Source: Hydra vulgaris
Taxonomy: Eukaryota; Cnidaria; Hydrozoa; Anthoathecata; Hydridae
DNA length: 64,000 nt
NCBI RefSeq assembly: GCF_038396675.1
Contig: NC_088921.1
Coordinates: forward strand, 62,607,501-62,671,500
Direction of reading: 5' to 3'
Below are positions 1 to 11,769 of the stretch, one piece after another. Within the stretch, counting starts at the first letter, position 1; each line of letters opens with the position of its first letter. A program made the translations under genes and the position numbers. A model generated the notes under the pieces. The model was not told the DNA's origin, made no database searches, and saw only the letters and a program-made list of their open reading frames with translations.

Positions 1-45
<45 letters not shown>

Positions 46-52
46 TATATAT
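1..52. repeat. (AT)n microsatellite
   Basis: Uninterrupted AT dinucleotides run from the window edge to about position 41 and continue imperfectly to 52. The tract probably extends beyond the window. Confidence 0.95.
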
Positions 53-703
53 AATTTATGAGCTGATGATTGTGCTATAGGCTCTGCTGATAAATCTGAT
101 GTATGTTTTAAAATATATTTTTGAAAATTTTTTTGTTTTTAAACAATCTTTTTTAAACTGAAAAGAAATCTTCTGTTTCTGTTAGATATTTTTGCTGAAA
201 AATAATGTTACTCCAGATACGTTAAAGGATAGGTAAACTTTTTGTGTTTTTTTTTTTTTACTTTATGTGTGAGTGTGGATAGATGGTTGTGCATTTACTT
301 AGTGGTCAGGGAAAAATTTTGGTTGTTCTCTTAATAAGTCAGGTAACAATAAAATATTTCAAATTCAAAATTTCTTTTATACTAAAATATTTGATTTAGT
401 AATTTTAAATATAAATTATTTTATGTACTGTTTAATACTTTTATTTTTGCAGTTTTTTTTTTTTTATAAATTTAATAATTTACTATCAAGTGTTCTTTAA
501 AGTTTTTTGTCGATCATTTTAAAATCAGTATTCTAAATAATTTTGCTAAGTTCTTAATTATTGCACCCAATTTTGAATATTTATCTTAATATATAAGTGA
601 TATTGCGAATCTTTTACGGTCTTCTATATTATATCTAAAAATATCAAACAGATGATCTTATGTAGCCTTTTCTGGGCAAGAATCTGGAGATACTGCATAT
701 ATT

Positions 704-781
704 GTATTTGATTTAAGTTAAATCAAATACATTTGTATTTAACTTAAATCAAATCCAATGTATTTGATTTAAGTTAAATAC
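704..781. repeat. Cluster of short AT palindromes
   Basis: Three related inverted units follow each other at 704-730, 735-754 and 760-781. All are built on GTATTTGATTTAAGTTAAAT and its complement, so several alternative hairpins are possible. The surrounding 53-880 holds nothing else recognisable. Confidence 0.7.
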
Positions 782-884
782 CCTCTATGCAACCGGTCAA
801 ATTCTGAAGCAAGATGAAACACCTCTAGACTTATCTACTATCATTTAAGATTATTAATGCGACTTTAGCAGGGAAAGTTATGCC

Positions 885-1215
885 ACATTTAGATCTGTTA
901 GGATTGTTATATCAAGATTTAGAAAAGGCAAGATGTTTCAGTTGCAAGATTACTAGATTAGATGAATTATTTGTTCATATATTTTCTATTAATATACCAA
1001 AGGGGTTAAAATCTGTTGTAACATAAAATAAAAATAGGTTCTAGTTACAAGTCATGGTCAAGCAACTGTAGGGAGACAATTTAATATTAATAAGATTGTA
1101 TCCAAAGTTAACTTGAAATAAAGATCAATGAAATCAAGAAAAATGATAGTAGACTATCATCAACAATAGAACTAACAGTTAAGTTTATAAAGTCTCTTAA
1201 AGGTGCATGTCAAAG
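885..1215 (+). pseudogene. Degraded transposase C-terminal scrap
   Basis: The frame starting near 1,047 reads TSHGQATVGRQFNINK. This resembles the SHGQA-V-R-F-N-K block seen near the C-terminus of a widespread group of hAT-like metazoan transposon proteins. Just downstream, KSRKMIVDYH fits the conserved stretch that follows the block. Upstream (885-1,010) only short disconnected coding-like pieces survive in several frames. Stops and frame changes are frequent, so this is a fossil. The family assignment rests on motif memory alone. Confidence 0.4.
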
Positions 1216-1239
1216 ATATCAGTTAGACCTTGAACAAGG

Positions 1240-1976
1240 GAGAAAGAATGCTTAGCAAAGAAACGCAATTATTAAATAGAAATTGTAACCAGAGAAATCA
1301 GTGATGTAGTAAAGTGAAAATTTTCCAATTAGATTCCTGCGATATTTAGAACTGAGTTTGTTAAAAATGATATTGGAATAGTAATTAAAGGAAATGGTTT
1401 AAAAAGCTAGAGCAAAGAAAAACCTGTTGAAATTAAAATTTTGGAAAAAGCAGTACAAATATTGGAAGGAAAGAAGAAAAAAGTGTGAAACTTATTTTCT
1501 TTTTTAAAGATATATCTTTATTCTAGCTATTAATTTTATTTACAAAAAAATATTTCCTTTTTTTACTTAATCTTTATAAATATATCAAATAGATACTTAA
1601 CAACAACTTTTGCTTGTGAAACTTTGATAATACTTAGTCATAAAAAAAGAGTATTTTTTTAAACAGTTTAAAAAAGTAGAATCGTGTAAATAAAAGCCTT
1701 TAATTCAAGAACATATGATCATTTATTACATATGTGAGTGTCAATGCATGTCTATGTAAGTATTTTATTTTCTATATGTGAGTTAATAAGTCAGGGTAAA
1801 AGGGTTTTTTTGAACGAGTAAGGGGAAACAAGTGGGTTTTAAGGGAAAAAAGTCAGGGAAATTACTTATATTTTTGAGTTAAGTCAGGGAAATCTTTTAT
1901 TGAGAACCTGTATTAACCCTGAATAAGTCTTTGGTATTTTATTAATTTACAGTTTTTTCTTTATGCATCTTTAAGC
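1240..1976. other. AT-rich stretch without recognisable features
   Basis: Both strands show only short open stretches and T- or A-runs. It separates the transposase scrap from the first exon of the recombinase gene. Any promoter of that gene would lie here, but none can be identified by eye. Confidence 0.5.
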
Positions 1977-4863
1977 ATGAAGACAGAAATGATGAAAGCC
2001 GTTGATAACAATGACTTTAATCAAGCATCAAAGGTATAGAAACATTTGAATTTTTTTTTTTAATTGTTGTTAAGATTTTTTTTTAATTTATTAAATAATT
2101 TTTTATCCTTCAATATTATCATTTTTAAGTTGCTGTCAAAACTGAAAACCCTTGAAGAACCTGTTTCTAATTACAGTCGCCGCAAAGTAAAATGTCCTGC
2201 TTGTGAAAAGTAGGTTATAGTTTAAATTTTTAGTTTGACATTTTACCAGTTTTGATGTTATGATAACTTGTTCCTTATTTAAATGTCAAGGACTTAACTT
2301 TTGTCCTTAAAGCAAGGACAAGAAATAATAAAGCTGCAATTTTTTGTTATTAAGTTATTATTATTATAACTACTATTGCTATTATTATTGCTATTTTTGT
2401 TGTTGTTTTAGTTGAAAACATTTAATATTGAAAAGGAAAACTTTTTCAAAAATGATATTAAATTATAAAGATTTATTTTTTATTGTTAGAAGTGTGGTAG
2501 ACTTAAAGAGGCATTTAATGTCTAAAAAACATGATTGGGATGAATCAAAAGCAAAGAGCGCAAGGATTAATTTCGATTTAAATCTCAAGAGAAATACTTT
2601 CTCCTTCTAAAAGGCGTTCCAAAATCCGTAATTATAAAAAAAACTATATGTGGTTTTTTACATTGCTCTAAAGAAGTTAAAAGAATTAATAACCATCTTA
2701 GGCAATACCATGGCTTAAAATCAAAAGAGGAAATTAAGAAAGCTGTTTTCAAGACCTGTTCTGGAAACATTTCTTGATGAGAATTCTGATATGAGCTCAA
2801 ATGATGGAGTTTCTTCTGAATCTTTAGCAGAAGATGATTTATTAGAAAATAATTTTAATAGAGCTATTCATAATGACAACAATTTCCTGTGTAGTGATTC
2901 AGACGATGAAAACCAAGACTGGCTAAGTTTGCAATACTTAGATAAAAGGCTCCCTAAATCGAGTAATAGTTTTCAAGCTGGACATAGCAAAAGTAATTTG
3001 TTTAATGTTGCAGGTACCAAAAATGAAAAAGATGCCTCTGATTCTGATGAATCAAATATTGACTTTGATGATGGTGAAGATAAGTTTTATATGACTTCAT
3101 CTGAAGAAAAGACAAGTTATTAGATGAATTTCTAATTTGGCTTCAAAGTGTTGAGGGTGGTATCAAACCACTTCGGACTGCCCTGAAACATAAAAATGTT
3201 GTTTTAGGAGCTGTTCGTCATGCCACAGATGACGATGTAAATTACAAGCATCTTGGGTGTGTTTCTTTAAATTCTTGGATGTTAAAAATGCAAGAAGATA
3301 AAAAGCAGCCAGGAAAAATAAAAACCTATTTAGGTTCTCTACAACTGTTTTTAGACTTTTGTATTTCTAAAGAAAAACTTGAAATTATTTCTAATGAAGA
3401 ATACTCCAAGTTAAAAATCTCTATGAAGCAGTGGAAGCGTAGTTTGTGGAAAGGCATCCAGGAGAGACAACATGAAAAAGACATGGATGATTTCCACAAC
3501 TTTCCGTCTTCTGAAGAAATAAATGCATTAGATAAATCTGATTATGTCAAATGTGCAAAAGACACAATTCAAGCTTCTAAATCTTCCAGTTTCGTAATTA
3601 CAAAATCCAATTATTGTTTGGTCAGATCATATTTGTTAGCATATACAATTCTTAATAATGCCACAAGACCAGGAGCTTCCGCCAATATGACTATTGGTGA
3701 GTTCCGCAGAGCATTATATAAAGAAAATTGTTATACAATTAGCATTAAAAAGCATAAAACATCATATAAGGGGCCTGCAAATATTGTATTGACTTTTGAG
3801 CTTTACAATGAGCTAAATACATATATAGAGTTTTTTCGAATAAACTTAATGGAATTTCTCTTCCCACAGATACAGCAATTGTGTTTTTGAGTTATAATGG
3901 TGCTCCAATGGACTCATCAATGATTACTTCCCAGTTTCATTTATTTTGGAATCGTGCTTTAGGCAAAAAGGTAAAGGAAGATTATACTAAAATGACTCCA
4001 ACATTAGTGAGAAAATTTACGACAACAAAAGTTCATCAAAATTTTCCCAGCTTGAAGCAAAATGTTGCACATCATTTATGTCACAGTTTGAAAGTGGCTG
4101 AAAGCAATTATGCCATATTTGACAAATATAATGCTGCCTCAAGTACAAGTAATCAACTGTGTTTAATTCAAAGATCATTAACAGATGAGCAGGGTACAAA
4201 AAATAGAAGAAAGAAAAATATACCTTTGAATTTGTTTGAAAATGAAATAAACAAGGGGTCTATAAAAGTAGCTGATGTAAAAAAAAGTTGGCTAATTCTT
4301 CAGAAAACTTATGTGATGAAAAGGTTAAAAAAATAGTTGATAAAGTTCGATATGCAATCAAACGAAAAAAACTCACACAAATGCCAAATCAACAATTACC
4401 AGAAACAGAACCTAATATTGACAATGTTGATTTTGTAAATGAAATTTCTTGTCCATTAAGCTCCTCTATTTCACAAGAAATTCAAAAAAAAGTATATCCA
4501 CTTAGGAAAAGAAAAGAAGAAATTTACAGCACTGAAAGTAGTAACAATGGTGAAAGTTTGTTTTATGCTGCAAAGGACGTAGATAAATCTGAAGATTTTA
4601 ACTATGATGATTATATTCCACCTTCTCCAGATAGTGCTGAGACATCTTTTAAAAGAAGTCGAAAAGAATTCACTAAAGAAGATAGGAGGCTTATTTATAC
4701 ACATTTATCTAATGTAATATATTCAAATGAGCCAATTATGAAAGACAAGTTTGCGTTAATGTTGAAGAAACCAGAACTAGAGGGTCTTGTAAAAAAATTT
4801 GGTTTACAATCATTGATCGTAAAAATGCGAACTGAAAGAAAAAACAATATAAACATTTTGTAA
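1977..4863 (+). pseudogene. Zinc-finger tyrosine-recombinase-like gene, frameshifted
   Basis: Exon 1 (1,977-2,033) starts MKTEMMKAVDNNDF and ends at a GTATAG donor. Exon 2 (2,130-2,209) ends at GTAGGT. Exon 3 begins at 2,490 after TTGTTAG. Splicing exons 2 and 3 gives CPACEKSVVDLKRHLMSKKH, a C-x2-C-x10-H-x5-H finger. A second finger (C-x4-C-x9-H-x4-H) lies near 2,650-2,725. An acidic Ser/Asp linker follows (2,790-3,110). The rest resembles a phage-integrase/Crypton-type tyrosine recombinase: a core-binding region (3,280-3,480), box-I Arg in NATRPGAS (~3,667), Lys in IKKHKTSYKGPA, Arg in LVRKFTTTKVH (~4,009), His in VAHHLCHS and a candidate nucleophile Tyr in ESNYAIFDK (~4,108). A basic tail ends at the 4,863 stop. 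Frame changes occur near 2,580, 2,640, 2,745, 3,105, 3,840 and 4,280, mostly at homopolymers. It could be a Crypton-type element or a domesticated relative. No terminal repeats were found. Confidence 0.7.
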
Positions 4864-5390
4864 ATAGTTTTTTCATTATTTAGGTGTCTTAAAACAAAGT
4901 GAATTTACTATTTACTACATATTATTTTCATGTAAAAATTTAATAGTTTTGAACTGCGTGGAAGGCATAAGGCTGAAATAGTTTGTTCATGTCTTTATTA
5001 TGTTTGCAGATGTTGTTTTTCTTGTACAAAAATAAATAATTATATTAAAACAACTATAAAAAACAGGGTTTTTTTTTACGTTTATTTGTTACTACAGTAG
5101 TGGTAGTAATAAAGCAGTAGAAGTAATACAACTGGTTAAATGTTCAATAGAATTAGTGAAATTGAAATGGATGATATTAGGCTTGAAGAAGTTATTAGTG
5201 GAAATGAGAATAATGTGATTAGGCATGTTGATAATATCCTTGTCAAAATGAAAGAGAGCTAGGCGAGATGAAATTATTTATCTACAAAATGAATAATTTT
5301 TTTCTAGACAAGGAAGAAATGTTGCTAGACATAATAATTAGTATACTACTTTGCTAGACTGTTCGAAATGTTGCTAGACAAAAAGTAATA

Positions 5391-6262
5391 CAATTCCAGA
5401 TTAAAACTATTTAAGAGAAGTGAACCAGACCTGCCAGATAAGAAATATTTTGATGAAACACATTTTTTATGTTGCCATAATGGTAGGGTGGTTTTGCCTC
5501 CACATTCATCATTTCCGCAAGTTTTACAAGATATATTTACAGGGAGCTAAAAAGATCATAATTCCAATATAAATTTTTTATATTGGAATATTAGAAATTA
5601 TGATAATGCCTATTATTATACTAATGCCTATATTATAAAGAAATAATAATATTATACCAGTGGAATGTTATAAAGAAATAATATTATACCAGTGGAATAT
5701 TATAAAGAAATAATATTATACCAGTGGAATATTATAAAGAAATAATATTATACCAGTGGAACGTTATAAAGAAATAATGTTATACCAGTGGAATATAAGA
5801 AAGAAATAATATTATACCAGTGGAATATTAGAAAGAAATAATATTATACCAGTGGAACATTATAAAGAAATAATATTATACCAGTGGAACATTATAAAGA
5901 AATAATATTATACCAGTGGAATATTAGAAAGAAATAATATTATACCAGTGGAATATTAGAAAGAAATAATATTATACCAGTGGAATATTAGAAAGAAATA
6001 ATATTATACCAGTGGAATATTAGAAAGAAATAATATTATACCAGTGGAATATTAGAAAGAAATAATATTATACCAGTGGAATATTAGAAAGAAATATTAA
6101 TGCCTGTCTTTCTCTTGTTTCATTTACAGCTAATGTAGTCAATTTAAGCTATGAATCATGGGCCGCCATATTTTAGTATATGTGGTCAAGTTTTTTAATG
6201 TGTAGATAATCTTAGGCCAGATCAAGATATTCCCCCAACATATTGTTAACTGAATATCTATT
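5391..6262 (+). pseudogene. Helitron Rep/helicase N-terminal relic
   Basis: The frame from about 5,400 reads DKKYFDETHFLCCHNGRVVL followed by PPHSSFPQVLQDIFTG, then NIRNYDNA. This is the signature order of the Helitron-like N-terminal domain (C-C-x-x-G-x-V-x-L-P, then N-I-R-x-Y-N-N). After a 32-bp repeat array the same protein resumes: ASFTANVVNLSYES, then GPPYFSICGQVF and NLRPDQDIPPTY. The latter matches the family's GP-F-I-x-GQ-Y-H and DQ-P-Y-Q-L-Y segments. Internal stops mark it as dead. The helicase and Rep catalytic parts are missing, and no 5'-TC or CTRR ends can be assigned. Confidence 0.65.
5628..6098. repeat. 32-bp tandem repeat, 14 copies
   Basis: The core ATAATATTATACCAGTGGAA recurs with exact 32-bp spacing. 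CCAGTGG begins at 5,657, 5,689, 5,721 and so on to 6,073, giving fourteen units. Two subtypes alternate in blocks, TATTATAAAG and TATTAGAAAG; the second fills the 3' half, as expected from local amplification. There are no unique spacers, so it is a minisatellite and not a CRISPR-like array. It sits inside the Helitron coding relic. Confidence 0.95.
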
Positions 6263-6269
6263 TTTTACT

Positions 6270-7130
6270 ATACTTTTCTTTTTATTCCTCAAATTTTTTT
6301 TTCAATATTTTAAGATATCACAACCAATAAATTTAAGAATTATCAGAACTTACTTTTTAAAGAGTTATCATAGTTTTAATATTAGTTGCTATATATTTTA
6401 TTTACTTATCATAGTAACCATTTATTTATTTATTTTTTTTAATTTTATAAATTCAAACATTGTCTAATTATGTTCTTCCTTTTTTTTAGTTGATTTTGTC
6501 ATTGCTTTTTAAATTCGCCTACTGTTGAAACATGATTTTAATTTAGTAAATTTATATCATTTGAAATTTACTGTATTAATCATTAGTCAACAGTTGAAAA
6601 GAAACTAGAATTCTGCATAATTGAGGTAAAAATAATTTTGTTTACTGGTATCATTACAAAATCAGTTTTTATGGTATTGTTTTATAGCTATTTTGTGCTA
6701 CTATGTTATTATATTGTATAACGACATGTTATAACAACACTATGTTGATTTCGTCATTGTCAAATTACTTTTATTATGCTCATAATAAATTCTTTAATAA
6801 ATCATATATTTTGTATGTTAACTCTTTTTAACGTAGCTGTGCCATTGAAAACGGTCTGTTTCTTTTTATTTAGGGTTTATTAACAAGGGATCATTAATGG
6901 AACCCTTTATGTTATTACTAAGTTCTTAGGTATTTCGGGGTTGTTTTTTATTAATAAGCTTTTACTTTTTACTGATCTAACTGATTAATTAATTGAATGT
7001 AAGAAATGTATTGTTTATGTCGTTAACTAGAATTTGTATTTTATATTTTTCAGATAATAAATCAAATTAATTGTTATTATTGATTTATTTACTAATAATC
7101 CTTATTACGAGTTGCTTACTGCTAGTTAAT
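6270..7130. other. AT-rich stretch without recognisable features
   Basis: Only a hydrophobic short frame at 6,243-6,467 stands out. It is what random AT-rich sequence produces (Phe/Ile/Leu runs) and carries no family signal. Confidence 0.5.
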
Positions 7131-7132
7131 TA

Positions 7133-7190
7133 ATGAACCTTCCAATAGTCGCCGAAAATTATATTGTCCTGTTTGTTGCAAGTAGGTTTT
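7133..7190 (+). pseudogene. Second copy of the recombinase zinc-finger exon
   Basis: The sequence reads EP-S-NSRRKLYCPVCCK and ends at GTAGGTTT. It matches exon 2 of the recombinase gene (SNYSRRKVKCPACEK, then GTAGGT at 2,210), including the position of the donor. The neighbouring exons were not found. It is probably the remnant of another copy of the same element or gene family. Confidence 0.55.
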
Positions 7191-7652
7191 TGTCTATAAA
7201 ATATCTATTAACAAAAACCTAGTTTACATAATAATTAGGATTGTGGTAGTAGTAAGTAGTTTTATAGCAACAGAAGAAATATTTTAATTGAATAAAAATG
7301 TAACAAAATGTTAGTTTTGCAAACATCATTTTTTTATATATAATATTATACAAAGCTGTTTTGAGACTGTAAATTCCTTTATCAGAATCAAAGTAAATTG
7401 CGATTAAAAAATACCATAAATCTGAAAGAGCTAAGAGCTTTGAAAGATAATTAGTACGTCACAATAAATAACAAAATTATGAGAACTCATATAAAAGCAG
7501 TACTATCCTTTTCTTAAATTTGTTGCACAAAATAAATTGCATGACTCGTACGCATATCTATCTGCATTAAAAATTAATCGACACGTTTGTTTTTGTTTGC
7601 AATAACTTTTTTTTTTTTAATGATGACGAGTGATTACCTGCTCAAGCTATAT

Positions 7653-7655
<3 letters not shown>

Positions 7656-7734
<79 letters not shown>

Positions 7735-7745
7735 CATACATATGT
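7656..7745. repeat. (AT)n microsatellite with CATA tail
   Basis: About 37 uninterrupted AT units are followed by a degenerate CATACATACATATGTACATAC stretch, which suggests point mutation at one edge. Confidence 0.95.
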
Positions 7746-8129
7746 ACATACACACATACATATATACCCAATAATACACTTCACGGATAACGCAGTTGCA
7801 AGTTGTTAATGCCTCCAAATTTTAATTAAAATAAATGTTTTAAGACTGTAAGAAAAAATTAGACAAAATGATAATAAGAGAGATTAAATTATTTACTGTC
7901 TTATTTGCGCTCTCTTCAAGCAAACACCTCAGTAAAGGTTGTCAATAATGCTGTCTATTTGCCTATATTGAACAAAAATTACGCAATGGGGTTACTTTTT
8001 AAGGCAGTTTGTAAGTCACCCAATTATTTGTTACTAAAATTTTGGATATCTGTGCGGTAGTGGAGCTATATAACTTCATAGTTTCGCTTTCAAAGAAAGA
8101 CAATCAAATTCTCAAATGAAAAAATATCG

Positions 8130-8860
8130 GAGAAAATTCTAACAAAAAATTATAGAAGAATCAGTCTGTTACTGCCAAAAACCTCATAAAAAAGCTATTT
8201 TGTACCGCATACAATCACCTATAGAATAGGTTGTATTTGTGAATTTCAAGAAGGCGCTAATTTAATTTAACGGTTAATAGTGTTCAGCAGTCAGAACTGT
8301 ACCCATCCTGTTCAAAACCCATATTTTTGAAGCAGCATGCCTACCAATCCTACTTTACGGTGGCGAAAGTTAGATTCTTACATAAAAACTCCAGAACACA
8401 TTTAATAGCTTTGCAAGTAACAGTTACAGAATAATATTTAGTATAAAAATAATTAAAAGTCAACATTCAGTTAATACGTAAAATGATAAACTGCAATCAG
8501 CTCAGGCTTCATATTTAACATTTATGTTTCTTAAGACACTGTACAACAAAAGACTCAAAAAATCTTCTTATCCAATACGTACTGTGGACTCCAGAAAAAC
8601 GTCATAGAGTCAGGTTGTTAGGTAAACCGATAACATTTTACCTCCAATATAATCTTCAAAGTGATAAACAGTAAAACGCCACCAACAGCAAAAGAGATCA
8701 GGAACGTCGCAAAGTCAGGCATGTCTGATCAAGCACGGAAAGTATTAAAAAAGTTGTTTCCGACTTTAAACTCACCCTGTTTGCAGCCGATAAATGACGG
8801 TGGTGATGATAATAATGATTGGCCATTGAACATCGATGCTTTTAAACTATATCGTTTTTA
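8130..8860 (+). pseudogene. LINE reverse-transcriptase relic (3' part)
   Basis: Scattered but ordered reverse-transcriptase blocks appear. YRRISLLLPKTS at ~8,155 corresponds to the NYRGISLL block before the palm. VFVNFKKAF at ~8,235 corresponds to motif A, with the catalytic Asp replaced by Asn (FVDFKKAF is usual). IFEAACLPILLYGGES at ~8,325 corresponds to the thumb-side LP-LLYG-E-W block. The tail to 8,860 resembles the basic C-terminal region of such LINEs. Stops and frame changes are frequent. It is probably of the CR1/RTE-like type; the exact clade cannot be told. Confidence 0.55.
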
Positions 8861-9653
8861 GACTTATTTTAAACAAAAAAAATAGTGCCTAATAAATTAA
8901 AAGACAACTTATAGTTAATATGAGAATTAATTATAGCTAAATATGGTTGTTTGATATGTTAAAAATAGTCACTGTAGACTTAAAAATAACAATATGTCAA
9001 AATTTTTTATTTATAAGCATTGCAAAAAATGTGCGCCCCCATGCTACCTAATGCAAAAAATTTAAGTAAATAATTGTGTTATGTAAAATTCACTAATTAA
9101 AAAAAAGTTAAGTTAATTTATCTAGTAATAAAACAGAATTTGAAAACTTCATTAAAAAATTGAACTACTTTTGCGCGTAAATGCAGAAACAGAAAGAACA
9201 TCAATTTCTCTGTTTGTTTATACACTATTGAAAGATTTTTACAAAACCCACCCGATTAAACACATTTCAGTAACTTCACTCAGGTTAATACGCGGGGGAA
9301 AAAAATACGAGTAGTAGAAAAAATTTTGAAGACGAAAATATAAAAACTGGTGGAACTATGGTATTTTCAGGGGGAATTTACTTGGTTTTAAGAAACAATT
9401 GTTGTTTGTTAGCGAAATTAATTCATTGAAAGGGGAATCATGTTTGGCCCTCATGCTGCGCAAGTAGAAAAAACGCGTATAAAAAAGCTATTTTTACAAG
9501 CGGACAAATAATTCATGTTGAAAAATTTATTTGAAATAAAAATATAATTATTTTTGCAGCATTTACAAAAAAAAATTGTCTAAAATATCGTTTTTACGCA
9601 CCTCTTGTCTCTAATTCAAATTTCGCAACGCGAGGGCTCATCCGCAACGGTTA

Positions 9654-9790
<137 letters not shown>

Positions 9791-9959
9791 GCTATTTGAC
9801 CCAAAATGTGACAATGTAGAACTTTTTATGAACTTACCAATGAAGTGTAAGAGAAATAACTTCAACTTAAAAATCTCCTGCATTAAAATCTCTATACACA
9901 CGTTACAATATTGAGTTGAATAGCAGGACTGAGACAATTGCATAGCTTGGGATGCTGTC

Positions 9960-11640
9960 CTTTATCTATAAATGAGCCAAGTTCTCTTTAAACTTAAATC
10001 ATGCCCAAAGTTATCCAAATTATTAAACATAAAAAACCACCTTGCTTTTTGTGAGACTTATTTGATATCGGCTGTAAAATCTCAGTATTGATGGGTATTA
10101 TACATTAATTCACTAAGACTCTGATAGTCACATGCTTGTCTTGGCATATTTACACATCAACTTACCTATTTGATGGGAAATCAGAATTGAATACTTTAAC
10201 TACTTTTTTATGTGCTTCCGCTTAGCACCTCTTCACTGTATCACCTTTCTCTTTGCTTTAATTGTTCTCCTTCTCAAGACTGTAGTCTTTTAGACATAAG
10301 TTCTGATCAAATTGACTATGCCCTTTCTCTTTTCACCTCTGCTAATATTAATGTTATTGGTGACTATTGATCATCACACTAAATAGCTACGCTCTAACAC
10401 CACTGACCCTGCTGGCAATAAAGCATATAACTTCTGCATTTCTCCATCACTTACTTAGATAGTTAACTTTGTGACTTGTTTACTTCACTTAACTTCACCC
10501 CTTGATTTGCATCTTGTCTCTGACCTAAGCTTCTGTTCAGTTTCTTCTTGTTCTCCTTTAGGAGGTTCCAAGCATGCAGTGATCTCTATAAATCTTTTAT
10601 CTCATACTTCTTCTTTAGACTGACCCAATCATCACAATACATACTACTAACCTAAAGCAGACTGGGATTCTTTTCATAATTTTCTTTTGATTACCTTGTT
10701 TTCTTTCCTGCTTGAAAATGGCATTTATGGTTCTAATTTTTTTAAACTATGGAGAACATTGACTTCTCCAACTATCTTCCAATCAGTCTTCTATCAGTTA
10801 TTAGCAAGGTCTTTGAGTCTTTGATCAACAAATTTCTAACATCCGATTTTGAGTCAAATAACTTAATGTCAGACAATCAATACAGTTTTCTATCTTCTTG
10901 CTCTACGTCTGACTAGCAGCGAGGTTTGGGTTTGAAAAGTCAATACTCTTTTTTACTTCTAGTATACAGTATATCCATTACTTTTGAGGTACCTCAAGGT
11001 TCTATCCTTTGTCCTAATTTATTTCTTATCTACATTAATGATCTTCCCAACAACCTTGCATCTAAAATAGTTCTTTTTGCTGATGACTCAACTTAATACT
11101 CCTTTCTTGACTAAATGTTTTGTATTTTTAATTGCTTAGAACAGGCAGCTGATCTTGAATCTGATCTCACTTTTGTAACTAATTGGGACTCGCAGAGGCT
11201 TGTAAATGTTAACTTCAACAAAACTTTTATTTACTGCAAACAACAATCACAATACTATTGACATTCCTATATTAATGAACAGCAACCTTCTCACTGAGTC
11301 CTCTTTTTTATGTCTTCTTGGATTATTGTTCGCAACTGACCTTTTATGAAAATCATATATACAATCAATTGCTAAATTAGCATAAGTTGCTTCTCTTTAT
11401 CGTGCTTAACATTTTCTTACTTCTGCTTCCATTTTCTACCTCTTCTGATTTCGTACTCACCCCTGTATAGAATACTGTTGTCATATTTGGGCTGGTTCTT
11501 CTAATGATGCTCTTTCACCTCTAGACAAGATTTAAAAACACATTGCAAATGCAGTTGGAACTGTTCTTTGTTTCCTAGTAACTCCCAGCTTAATAATGGT
11601 CGCTTGCAGCCTTTTTGGGAGTGAATCAGAACTAAAAAAA
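9960..11640 (+). pseudogene. Jockey/CR1-like LINE relic (endonuclease and RT)
   Basis: The 5' half carries apurinic-type endonuclease remnants: an SHMLVLAYL segment (~10,130), a VCFRLAPLHCITFL segment (~10,210) and the Asp-rich DHHTK/N-T-DPAGNKAYNF area (~10,370). The 3' half carries reverse-transcriptase blocks in order: FSNYLPISLLSVISKVFES (~10,765), SDNQYSFLSS (~10,870), [20 protein letters not shown] (~10,985), [10 protein letters not shown] (~11,065, motif C with the DD pair kept) and a C-terminal YCCHIWAGSSNDALSPL (~11,475). Many stops and frame changes show it is inactive. Fragments at 16,362 and 21,948 are the same family. Confidence 0.8.
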
Positions 11641-11769
11641 AATACTATTTCAGTCTTGGTCAGGAAAGATGTAAGATATATGTTATTCCTGACCACACCA
11701 ATGTTTTGCTTAGACTTAACTACAGCTATTTAGATGTTTTGAGAAAAATTCAAAATGTGATGAAAAAAC

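Noticed and set aside
5628-6098. CRISPR-like array
   Set aside because: The regular 32-bp spacing has no unique spacers between repeats, and the sequence is eukaryotic. It is a minisatellite.
6243-6467. Hydrophobic small protein with membrane-like segments
   Set aside because: Composition (Phe, Ile, Leu, Tyr) is what AT-rich non-coding DNA gives. There is no start context or conservation that I can see.
7587-7790. Short open frames made of Ile-Tyr repeats across (AT)n tracts (also near 13,905, 14,433, 24,039, 29,385, 41,528, 49,030, 52,242, 58,855)
   Set aside because: They are products of AT dinucleotide repeats, not genes.
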